Part shown: positions 1 to 6,626 of the stretch, piece after piece
How the letters are laid out: each line of letters starts with the position of its first letter
Numbering within the stretch: the stretch's first letter is position 1
Assembly (NCBI GenBank): GCA_945494195.1
Contig: CALYVJ010000062.1
Location: 1 to 8,058 of the forward strand
Length of the DNA: 8,058 nt
DNA from: an uncultured Selenomonas sp.
GTDB lineage: Bacteria; Bacillota; Negativicutes; Selenomonadales; Selenomonadaceae
Reading direction: 5' to 3'
Program-made: the position numbers and the translations under genes
Notes under the pieces: model-generated
Told to the model about the DNA's origin: nothing
The model's database searches: none
Seen by the model: only the letters and a program-made list of their open reading frames with translations

Positions 1-47
1 CTTTGGTTATTTATTTATCGAATAGCCAGTTATCCCTGCCCCCATGA

Positions 48-854
48 TTAGCGTACTTCTGTTACGACGCCATTTTTGGTATAGACATAAAAATTCTTGC
101 CATTGTGGTTAAACACATACTGCTTGATTTCTCCATCGCTGGTCTTACTGGAATTCACATGGTCCGGCTGCCCCATAGCCGCCGGAATCTTTTCCTCCGG
201 ATCTCCTGAGCGAATATTGCCATACTGTCCTTCCTTCATGGATTGCTTATGGGAGGCTGCATTTTCCGCATCGAGCTTAGCCTGTTTCTTGGCTTCCTTT
301 TCCATGCCGAGAATCAGCCGCTTGAACGGAATAATCTTATCCTGCAGAATCCCATTGTAATTGTCGGGGAATGAGGCTACGAGCTTTTGCAACTCTGCAT
401 TCTCATTGACATTTATATTGGTCATATGACCGCCATAAGTGCTGACCTGCTTCATCGCCTTAGCATAGGTGATAAGCACATCGGCATTCGGGCAGTCATC
501 GGCCATTTTTTCGGCGATTTGTGCACTATCAAAATCATGCAACAGTTCCAGCGCTTTATCAATCTGCTCCGGGTCTGGTTTCGTAAACGACAGCCCCTGC
601 AAAATATTTACCGCCTGCTGGTATTTCTTTGTCAAGGCTGCCTTGTATTCGCCATCCAATTCCTGGCTGTACTCGTGCACGACCTGTGCCTTCATCTCAT
701 GAAATCCGTTGATACCGCCGATAACAGCAGCGGCCCCCCCCAGCAGTACTGCCAGTACAGCCAACGGATAGCGGCGACGGCGCAGGAAAATGCCACCGAC
801 TGCAAAAACCAGCAATGGACAAGCCAAAAACAACATAATTGTTAATACCGACAT
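48..854 (-). CDS. Two-helix membrane protein with BamE/SmpA-like C-terminal segment, unknown function
   Basis: I do not recognise this 268-residue protein as a named family. Two hydrophobic segments at residues 3-24 and 30-49 are separated by an RRRR patch (25-28). This suggests a short helical hairpin with the Arg loop in the cytoplasm and both ends outside, or a signal-anchor plus one helix. Residues 52-205 are charged and probably helical, with Lys/Glu/Ala-rich stretches that could form coiled coil (183-207). The last 60 residues (YGNIRSGDPEEKIPAAMGQP, then a segment ending YVYTKNGVVTEVR) resemble the SmpA/OmlA (BamE) pattern: a Gly-containing turn, a helix, a LG-x-P-like motif, then beta strands. 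That resemblance is by eye only. The ATG at 854 is preceded by an AAGGGGG ribosome binding site with a 5-nt spacer. It lies downstream of recD2 but has its own candidate promoter. A run of eight G residues falls in the second membrane helix. Existence of the gene is well supported; its function is open. Confidence 0.85.
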   Translation of the reverse strand: MSVLTIMLFLACPLLVFAVGGIFLRRRRYPLAVLAVLLGGAAAVIGGINGFHEMKAQVVHEYSQELDGEYKAALTKKYQQAVNILQGLSFTKPDPEQIDKALELLHDFDSAQIAEKMADDCPNADVLITYAKAMKQVSTYGGHMTNINVNENAELQKLVASFPDNYNGILQDKIIPFKRLILGMEKEAKKQAKLDAENAASHKQSMKEGQYGNIRSGDPEEKIPAAMGQPDHVNSSKTSDGEIKQYVFNHNGKNFYVYTKNGVVTEVR

Positions 855-886
855 AGTATCCCCCTTAGAATCGAACCACTCTTATT

Positions 887-915
887 ATTCTATCATTGAC
901 AAAGTTTTGGGTAAA
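887..915 (-). promoter_or_regulatory. Candidate sigma-70/sigma-A promoter for the membrane protein gene
   Basis: On the minus strand, TTTACC (910-915) and TAGAAT (887-892) are separated by 17 bp. They match the consensus boxes at 4/6 and 5/6 positions. Transcription would start near 880 and give a leader of about 25 nt ending in the AAGGGGG site. The promoter lies in the 83-bp gap after recD2, which has no convincing terminator, so read-through from recD2 could also supply the gene. Confidence 0.45.
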
Positions 916-937
916 TGGGACCTATGGCATAAAATAA

Positions 938-3151
938 TCAACATTCCAGCTTTTGGCTCAATCGTTCAGCCAGTAATGTGTATCGCTTGCGCGTGCGGTC
1001 ATTCTCCACTGCCGTCGACAGAGCGGCTTTGCTTCCCACCAGGATAACAAGACGTTTGGCCCTGGTCACCGCTGTATAGAGCAAATTGCGCTGCAGCATG
1101 ATGTGATGCCCCGGCGTAAGCGGCAGGATGATGACCGGGTATTCACTTCCCTGGCTCTTATGCACACTCATGGCATAGGCCAGCATCAGCTCTCCCAGTT
1201 CACTTTTTTCGTAATCCGCACTGATTTCTTCACTGAATTTCACAGTGATATGACTTGGCTCCACAGCGGTGATAAAGCCAATGTCGCCGTTGAATACCTG
1301 TTTCGTATAATTGTTTTTCGTCTGCATGACCTTGTCCCCATATCGGAAAGTCTGCACACTATTGACGAATTCTGCCTTACGGGGACTTTTGGGGTTCAAA
1401 ACATCCTGAAGCATCTTGTTGAGGTTCGCTACCCCGCATTCCTGCCGGTGCATCGGCGACAACACCTGCGCATCGGTCAAAGGGTTATATCCCATATCCG
1501 GCAGCGTTTCCTGACAAAGACGGACGATTACTTCTGCCGTCTGCGGGGCATCCAAGCACTCGATAAATTGGAAATCTCCTGTCTGCCGGCACTGGGGCAG
1601 CCGGCCGGCATTTATGGCATGGGCATTGAGCACGATCGTACTTTCCTCGTTTTGACGGAATACTTCCGTCAAGCGCACGCTGGGAATCGTTCCCGAGCGC
1701 AGGATGTCCTTTAATACAGACCCAGGCCCCACTGCCGGCAGCTGATCCACATCCCCTACCAGAATCACGTGACAGCCATCGGGAACGGCCTCCAAGAAAT
1801 GCTGCATGAGCACAATATCCGTCATCGACACTTCATCGAGAATGATGGCATCGGCTTCCAGCTGCTCATCCGAATCCTTGGCAAACATAGAACCGCCGTC
1901 CTCCTGCCGTCCGCCTTGGGCTTCCAGCATACGGTGGATAGTCATGGTCTTGCGTCCCGTTGCCTCAGCCAGACGCTTTGCCGCTCTTCCCGTTGGAGCT
2001 CCCAGCAGGATTTCCAGTCCCGCCAGCTCCAACATATCCAGCATACCACGGACTACAGTAGTCTTACCAGTACCCGGACCACCAGTCAACACGAAAATGC
2101 CATGGGTGAGTACCGCAGCCATAGCTTCCCGCTGTTCCCTGGCCAAATCCAGCCCGGTCATTGTTTCCCATTCCGTTACAAGCTTATCCGGGTCAGCCAC
2201 CGACAGCGGATTGGCATATTTCTGCAGGTATAGAAGTTTTCTGGCCACTTTCTTTTCTGCCCGATAAAGATACGGCGGATAAATCAGGGCATCGGCCCCC
2301 ACGTATTCCACGGACAGCCGCTGCATATCCAGCTGTTTTTTCAGCACTTTGCGGACACTGTCCCTGTCTACTTGCAAAAGCTTTGCCGCCTTTTCCACCA
2401 AGGAACCCTCGGGAATACAACAATGTCCATTCAACGAAATCTGCTGCAAGGCGTAATCAATGCCAGCAGCCACCCGGTCCTCATTATCCCTTGTCATTCC
2501 CAAGCTGGCCGCAATGGCATCCGCCGTGGCAAAACCAATGCCTTCGATTTCCTGGGCCAGCTGATAGGGATGACTCTCCAGCATATCCAGCGCAAAGGAA
2601 CTGTATTTCTTATAAATACGCGCCGCAAAGGAACCTGAAACGCCATGGCTTTCGAGCCATACCATGATATCGCGAAGCTCTGACTGATCCATATACGAGG
2701 CCACAATCTTCTCGGCTGTCTTATGGCCGATGCCCTCCACCAATTCCAGTTGATGCGGCTTCTTCTCGATGATATCAAGGGTATCGGCACCGAACTTGGC
2801 TACAATGCGTTTTGCCATCGCTGGACCTACGCCTTCAATAACTCCTGACCCCAGGAACCGTTCGATTCCTTCCACGCTGGTCGGCGCTTCAAGACGCATG
2901 CTGCTGGCCTTGAACTGTTGGCCAAACCGCGGATGGGTAATCCAGTTTCCCTTGAGATGTATTTGCTGCCCCACCAGCGGCGGCTCACAGCCCACCGTCA
3001 CATTAACACGGCTGTTTTGATGCGTCGGACGCAGGCGAAATACAGCAAATTGTCCATCATCACTGGCGAAAATTATACTGTCCACAAGACCTTCCAATTC
3101 TTCTTCGTCCTGCAGTCCCAACGATATCTGCTGGTATTCCGAATTTGCCAT
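938..3151 (-). CDS. recD2: RecD2-type ATP-dependent DNA helicase (RecD/TraA family)
   Basis: This 737-residue protein is a superfamily 1B 5'-3' DNA helicase of the RecD2 class, which acts in DNA repair and recombination without RecB or RecC. The N-terminal region (about 20-90) is the usual beta-rich OB-like part. It is followed by tandem helix-hairpin-helix modules with GVIEGVGP (103-110), VEGIGHKTAEKI (138-149) and IEGIGFATADAI (202-213), the hallmark of RecD2 over classical RecD. The motor has Walker A GGPGTGKTT (357-365), motif Ia GAPTGRAAKRL (384-394), Walker B ILDE (437-440), motif III GDVDQLPAVGPG (466-477), motif IV around RLTEVFRQ (493-500), motif V AYAMSVHKSQGSEY (658-671) and motif VI LLYTAVTRAK (690-699). 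All look intact, and the length is normal for the family. ATG 3151 has an AAGGAG site at 3161-3166 with a 9-nt spacer. It starts 18 nt after the ABC-F stop, so the two genes are very probably co-transcribed. Confidence 0.97.
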   Translation of the reverse strand: MANSEYQQISLGLQDEEELEGLVDSIIFASDDGQFAVFRLRPTHQNSRVNVTVGCEPPLVGQQIHLKGNWITHPRFGQQFKASSMRLEAPTSVEGIERFLGSGVIEGVGPAMAKRIVAKFGADTLDIIEKKPHQLELVEGIGHKTAEKIVASYMDQSELRDIMVWLESHGVSGSFAARIYKKYSSFALDMLESHPYQLAQEIEGIGFATADAIAASLGMTRDNEDRVAAGIDYALQQISLNGHCCIPEGSLVEKAAKLLQVDRDSVRKVLKKQLDMQRLSVEYVGADALIYPPYLYRAEKKVARKLLYLQKYANPLSVADPDKLVTEWETMTGLDLAREQREAMAAVLTHGIFVLTGGPGTGKTTVVRGMLDMLELAGLEILLGAPTGRAAKRLAEATGRKTMTIHRMLEAQGGRQEDGGSMFAKDSDEQLEADAIILDEVSMTDIVLMQHFLEAVPDGCHVILVGDVDQLPAVGPGSVLKDILRSGTIPSVRLTEVFRQNEESTIVLNAHAINAGRLPQCRQTGDFQFIECLDAPQTAEVIVRLCQETLPDMGYNPLTDAQVLSPMHRQECGVANLNKMLQDVLNPKSPRKAEFVNSVQTFRYGDKVMQTKNNYTKQVFNGDIGFITAVEPSHITVKFSEEISADYEKSELGELMLAYAMSVHKSQGSEYPVIILPLTPGHHIMLQRNLLYTAVTRAKRLVILVGSKAALSTAVENDRTRKRYTLLAERLSQKLEC

Positions 3152-3169
3152 AGCCTGCTGCTCCTTTCG

Positions 3170-5149
3170 TTACGCTTCTGTCAAACGTTCCCACTTCGCA
3201 TAGCGTTGCTCGATTTCCTCTTCTTTGGCCGCATAGGCCTCGGCAATCTCCTGGCTTTTCACGGGATCGGCCTGAACTGCTGGATCATTCATCTGATATT
3301 CCAGCCCCTTGAGTTCTGCCTCAGCCATGGCGATTTCTGCCTCTGCCCGCTGGATCATTTCCGTTCGCTTGGCATCGCTCATGCTCTGGATGCGCCTTAA
3401 TTCTGCCTTAGCCTTCTCCTCTGCTTTAGCCTTGTCTTCGTTAGCAGAAGAACCAGTCTCGCCAGCTTTCTTTCTTGCCTTGGCACGTTTTTCTTTCTCT
3501 CGTGCTTCTTGGATTTTCGCCGCTTTTTCCGCTTCCAGATGTTCTTCCTCGGCCTCGGCTTCAGCCAACTCCTTTTTCATCAGGTAATAGCTGTAATTGC
3601 CCATATATTCCGTAATGGAACCATTTTCCAACTCCAAGGTACAGTTTGCCACCTTGTCCAGGAAATAACGGTCATGAGAAACGGCCAAGAACGTGCCCGG
3701 ATACGCCATGAGGGCTTCCTCCACTGCCTCCCGGGCCGGAATGTCCAAATGGTTTGTCGGCTCATCGAGCACCAAGAAATTCGCCCCCGTTAACATGAGT
3801 TTCAAAAAAGCCACCCGGGACTGTTCTCCACCAGACAAATCGCCAATACGGCGAAGTACTTCATCGCCATGAAATAAGAATGCTCCCAGATATTTTCGCG
3901 CCTGCTCTTCGCCAATGCCATACTCATACATGATTTCATCCAATACGGTATTTTCCATATGAAGACCCTCATGCTGCTGCGAGAAATAACCAATCTTCAC
4001 CCGGCTGCCAATTTTCACGCGGCCAGTAGGCGATTCCAGTTCGCCTACCAGTACCCGCAGCAGTGTGGTCTTGCCAGCGCCATTGGGGCCCACCAGAGCC
4101 ACACCATCCCCCTTGCGGATCAACAGGGAAATATCCTGGAAAATAGTACGCGCTCCAAAGGACATCGATACCTCTTCAAGTTCCGCTACGCGCTGCGCAC
4201 ATTCCGGCGGCGTATTGAGCGCAAAGTAGTTAAACGAAGCATCCTCTGGTGGCAGAACAATCCGTTCCAAGCGGTTGAGCTGGCTCTGTCGCCCGCGGGC
4301 CTGCTTGGACTTGATTCCCGCCTTGTATTTTCGGATGTATTCCTCAGTTTTCCGAATATGTTCCTGCTGTTTTTCATAAGCGGACTGCAAAGCTGCGCGG
4401 CGCTGCGTCTTGACCTTCATGAAATACGTGTAATTACCTTCATAGCTGGTAACCGTTTTATTTTCGAGTTCAAGGATACGGGTAGCCACTTTATCCAAGA
4501 AATAGCGGTCATGCGAAATGAGCAGCACCCCGCCATTATAGCTCTTGAGAAAGCCTTCCAGCCATTCGATCATATGAATGTCCAAGTGATTGGTCGGCTC
4601 ATCAAGGAACAGGAAATCCGGTTCCCGCAGCAAAGCTTTGACCAAGCAGATACGGGTTTTCTGTCCACCAGAAAAATGCTGAACATCCTTGGCAAAATCC
4701 TCTTCGGTAAAGCCGAGGCCAAAAGCAATCCGGCGGATTCTGCTCTCGTAATCGTAACCTTCCAAGCGTTCGAACTGCTCCACCACTTTGCTGTAGGCAG
4801 CCATAGTCTCCTCATCATGGTCCACTGCAATCTTCTTTTCCAACGCGCGCTTGCGCTCCCCCAATTCGATGATATCATCGAAGGCCCGGCGAAACTCGTC
4901 ATAAAGTGTGCCCTCACCAAAATCAGACTGCTGCTCCACGTAGCCAATGGTATCGGCACTGTCGAATTGAATCTGACCACCATCTGCTTCCACTTGCCCC
5001 ATGAGTATTTTCATCAAGGTACTTTTACCTGCACCATTGGCACCGACAAAGCCGACGCGTTCCCCTCGTCTCACCTCGAAGTTTACCTCATGGAATAACT
5101 CTTCCACGCCAAAGGCCTTGGCCAGCCCATTGACTCTCAATATACCCAA
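3170..5149 (-). CDS. ABC-F family ATPase (ribosome-associated, two nucleotide-binding domains)
   Basis: This 659-residue protein has two ABC ATPase domains and no membrane segment, the layout of soluble ABC-F proteins that act at the ribosomal E site. Domain 1 has Walker A GANGAGKST (36-44), signature FSGGQ (159-163), Walker B FLFLDEPTNHLD (179-190) and switch His213. Domain 2 has Walker A GPNGAGKTT (354-362), signature LSGGE (438-442), Walker B LVLDEPTNHLD (459-469) and His492. Between them, at about 240-300, is the long charged linker (YIRKYKAGIKSKQARGRQ, 271-288) that reaches into the ribosome. After 525 comes a highly charged Ala/Glu/Lys-rich C-terminal coiled coil typical of YdiF/Uup-like members. 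The start is TTG at 5149, supported by GAGGTG at 5158-5163 with an 8-nt spacer; no nearby ATG fits. The catalytic glutamates (184, 463) are present. Whether it is a housekeeping translation factor or an antibiotic-resistance type cannot be told; the non-mobile context favours housekeeping. Confidence 0.95.
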   Translation of the reverse strand: MGILRVNGLAKAFGVEELFHEVNFEVRRGERVGFVGANGAGKSTLMKILMGQVEADGGQIQFDSADTIGYVEQQSDFGEGTLYDEFRRAFDDIIELGERKRALEKKIAVDHDEETMAAYSKVVEQFERLEGYDYESRIRRIAFGLGFTEEDFAKDVQHFSGGQKTRICLVKALLREPDFLFLDEPTNHLDIHMIEWLEGFLKSYNGGVLLISHDRYFLDKVATRILELENKTVTSYEGNYTYFMKVKTQRRAALQSAYEKQQEHIRKTEEYIRKYKAGIKSKQARGRQSQLNRLERIVLPPEDASFNYFALNTPPECAQRVAELEEVSMSFGARTIFQDISLLIRKGDGVALVGPNGAGKTTLLRVLVGELESPTGRVKIGSRVKIGYFSQQHEGLHMENTVLDEIMYEYGIGEEQARKYLGAFLFHGDEVLRRIGDLSGGEQSRVAFLKLMLTGANFLVLDEPTNHLDIPAREAVEEALMAYPGTFLAVSHDRYFLDKVANCTLELENGSITEYMGNYSYYLMKKELAEAEAEEEHLEAEKAAKIQEAREKEKRAKARKKAGETGSSANEDKAKAEEKAKAELRRIQSMSDAKRTEMIQRAEAEIAMAEAELKGLEYQMNDPAVQADPVKSQEIAEAYAAKEEEIEQRYAKWERLTEA

Positions 5150-5157
5150 AATCTTTT

Positions 5158-5163
5158 CACCTC
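5158..5163 (-). promoter_or_regulatory. Ribosome binding site that decides the TTG start of the ABC-F gene
   Basis: GAGGTG on the minus strand lies 8 nt before TTG at 5149-5147. The protein begins MGILRVNGLAKAFG, as ABC-F proteins usually begin. The other in-frame TTG (codon 4) would have a poorer spacing. Confidence 0.7.
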
Positions 5164-5181
5164 AAGAATATTTGTTCGTCT

Positions 5182-5212
5182 AATATAGGTTGACGGAGCT
5201 ATGCTCCGTCAA
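5182..5212 (-). promoter_or_regulatory. Candidate promoter for the ABC-F/recD2 operon, overlapping a hairpin
   Basis: On the minus strand, TTGACG (5207-5212, 5/6 to consensus) and TATATT (5182-5187, 5/6) are separated by 19 bp. That is longer than the ideal 17 bp but within what is tolerated. The -35 box lies in the first arm of the perfect hairpin at 5187-5215, and the hairpin fills the spacer. Transcription would start near 5175 with a leader of about 25 nt. The long spacer lowers confidence. Confidence 0.35.
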
Positions 5213-5215
5213 CCT
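5187..5215 (-). terminator. Perfect 13-bp hairpin after the LCP gene, probable transcript end
   Basis: The arms AGGTTGACGGAGC and GCTCCGTCAACCT are perfectly complementary around a 3-nt loop, 4 nt beyond the LCP stop codon. On the minus strand it is followed by ATATTAG rather than a run of T, so it is not a textbook intrinsic terminator. On the plus strand it is followed by a pyrimidine-rich CTTCTTATTT. It may terminate weakly, or serve as a 3' stabilising or processing hairpin for the LCP mRNA. Confidence 0.6.
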
Positions 5216-5219
5216 CTTC

Positions 5220-6533
5220 TTATTTGCGATAATCCACACCAATATGCACTACCGCTTGGTTTGAACTGCCTCCATCCATGATTACGCACTTAAAGGGCAT
5301 GCCGTAGAATACATCGTTATTGCGTGTAAACGTAGTGATTGTCGTCTGGGTGCGGGAACTGGTGATCCCCGTTTCCACCCCTGAAATGACAAATCCCTTG
5401 CGCTGCAGGATGCCTGCTACTTCTGCACCGGCCCCATTGATGCCGCTGTCGTTAATGACCATAACAGAAATCTGCGACGGCTTCATCGGCTTTTTATCCT
5501 GCTCTTTTGCCACTGCCTCCTCTTGGATTGTTCCGGAGGAATTCTTGGACTGCGCCAAAATCTGCATATTCTTCGGCAGGGATTTCATATATTCATCTTC
5601 ATCCGCCTGAGCCTTAGCCTTGGCATCCTCTGATAACTCCAGACCTAACTCCTCCATGATGAGCTGTCTTAGATCTGTGATATCCGGAATCCAATAACTG
5701 ACATCCTGAAGATAAGCCGGCTGCCCTGGCACCATTTGTGCCGTAAGGCCGTTATCATGGACACTCTTCATGAGCTTGGCAAACTGCAGCAATTCTGTAA
5801 GCGACATATCCGTCGTAACCGCCGAATTGATTTCCTCTATCAGCTTCGGAAGCCGTGGCAGCATCTGCGGCGAAATCATCTTGGCCAGACAAGCCTTAAC
5901 GAATTTCTGCTGACGGCCAATACGGCCGATATCGCCCTCACCATCACGATAGCGCACATATTGGATGGCTTTCTTGCCATCCATGTGCTGCTCCCCAGGG
6001 TAAAGGTCGATAACCAAACCACCGTTATCATCCCAAGGGTCTTCGTAATGCATGCGCTTTTCCACATTGATATCCACACCTCCCAACGCATCGATGATGC
6101 GCTCGAAAGCCGTGGTATTGATCAACACATAATGATCTATCTTCACCCCCAGCAAAGACTCAACGGATTTTTGCGTGAGCTCCTGACCACCATACGCATA
6201 TGCATGATTGATTTTTTCGTAATCATGTCCCTCAATAGGCACTCGCGTATCACGCGGCACCGACATCAGCGCCGCCTTTCCCTTATCCATATCAACAGCT
6301 GTCACCATCATCGTATCACTCCGGCCCGTATCGCCCTGCCGGCTGTCGATGCCAAGAATCATCACGTGAACGATCTCATCATCGGATATCACCGCATCGA
6401 TTCCAGACTGGTTATGTTCTTTTACGTGCTGTCCCCAGACACTCCCCATGACAGCAACCAGTATCACTAACAGCAGCATCAATACCATTTTGACGCGCTT
6501 ATAACTGCGTTTCTGTCTGCGTTTTTGCCGCAT
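5220..6533 (-). CDS. LCP (LytR-CpsA-Psr) family cell-wall glycopolymer ligase with LytR C-terminal domain
   Basis: LCP enzymes transfer undecaprenyl-linked glycopolymers such as capsule or secondary wall polymers to peptidoglycan, outside the cytoplasmic membrane. This protein has a basic N-terminus (residues 1-15, RQKRRQKR) and one membrane helix (about 16-34), giving an N-in/C-out anchor. The LCP domain is about 55-220, with ILGIDSRQGDTGRSDTMMV (59-77), SVPRDTRVPI (91-100), KINHAYAYGG (107-116), GGVDINV (151-157) and RYRDGEGDIGRIGRQQ (194-209). The Arg and Asp residues expected to bind the pyrophosphate and lipid head group are present (R71, D73, R94, D95, R194, R196). An acidic linker (300-350) leads to a LytR_C-like domain (354-434, VMVINDSGINGAGAEVAGIL). 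I chose ATG 6533 (437 residues). AAGGAG at 6543-6548 with a 9-nt spacer fits it, and the open frame upstream to 6617 would run through a terminator and promoter. It appears to be transcribed alone. The exact polymer is not deducible. Confidence 0.93.
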   Translation of the reverse strand: MRQKRRQKRSYKRVKMVLMLLLVILVAVMGSVWGQHVKEHNQSGIDAVISDDEIVHVMILGIDSRQGDTGRSDTMMVTAVDMDKGKAALMSVPRDTRVPIEGHDYEKINHAYAYGGQELTQKSVESLLGVKIDHYVLINTTAFERIIDALGGVDINVEKRMHYEDPWDDNGGLVIDLYPGEQHMDGKKAIQYVRYRDGEGDIGRIGRQQKFVKACLAKMISPQMLPRLPKLIEEINSAVTTDMSLTELLQFAKLMKSVHDNGLTAQMVPGQPAYLQDVSYWIPDITDLRQLIMEELGLELSEDAKAKAQADEDEYMKSLPKNMQILAQSKNSSGTIQEEAVAKEQDKKPMKPSQISVMVINDSGINGAGAEVAGILQRKGFVISGVETGITSSRTQTTITTFTRNNDVFYGMPFKCVIMDGGSSNQAVVHIGVDYRK

Positions 6534-6542
6534 TCCATCGCG

Positions 6543-6548
6543 CTCCTT
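6543..6548 (-). promoter_or_regulatory. Ribosome binding site fixing the LCP start at 6533
   Basis: A consensus AAGGAG on the minus strand lies 9 nt before ATG 6533. It rejects the longer open frame (start at 6617), which has no such site and would add residues unlike an LCP N-terminus. A second ATG 5 nt upstream of the start is out of frame. Confidence 0.8.
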
Positions 6549-6569
6549 AGCTTTTAATTTAACCCCATT

Positions 6570-6598
6570 AGTATAACAAAAAAAAGCCCTCTCCGCAA
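6570..6598 (-). promoter_or_regulatory. Promoter for the LCP gene, -35 box inside the upstream terminator
   Basis: On the minus strand, TATACT (6570-6575, 5/6 to consensus) is preceded at exactly 17 bp by TTGCGG (6593-6598, 3/6, with the important TTG). Transcription would start near 6563, leaving a leader of about 30 nt with the AAGGAG site. The -35 box is part of the HD-GYP terminator hairpin, and the terminator T run forms part of the promoter spacer. Confidence 0.6.
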
Positions 6599-6614
6599 AC
6601 AGAAACGGCCTTTT
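6578..6614 (-). terminator. Intrinsic terminator of the HD-GYP gene
   Basis: On the minus strand, AAAAGGCC pairs with GGCTTTTT (one G-U pair). Inside it TTTCTG pairs with CGGAGA across a TTTG loop, with one G-G mismatch between the two stem parts. A run of eight T follows directly at 6578-6585. It starts 12 nt after the HD-GYP stop codon. Confidence 0.85.
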
Positions 6615-6626
6615 CAAAAGATTCCA

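Noticed and set aside
1..47. A possible hairpin downstream of the membrane protein gene (GGCTATT and AATAACC on the minus strand)
   Set aside because: It has an internal mismatch and a long loop, and the window ends before any T run could be seen, so a terminator cannot be supported.
862..892. Inverted repeat TAGAAT/ATTCTA around the leader of the membrane protein gene
   Set aside because: One arm is the -10 box itself, so the repeat would not be in the RNA, and six-base arms 15 bp apart are easily found by chance.
3240..3560. Ala/Glu/Lys-rich low-complexity stretch at the ABC-F C-terminus considered as a separate gene or insertion
   Set aside because: It is in frame with the second ATPase domain and matches the charged coiled-coil tail normal for ABC-F proteins of this length.
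3959..5098. A 379-codon open frame on the plus strand, antisense to the ABC-F gene
   Set aside because: It lies wholly within a gene with clear ABC motifs, its translation has no recognisable domain, and it looks like a shadow of codon bias on the other strand.
6534..6617. A longer LCP open frame beginning at 6617
   Set aside because: The extra 28 codons overlap the HD-GYP terminator and the TATACT promoter and lack a ribosome binding site. The start at 6533 has a consensus AAGGAG.
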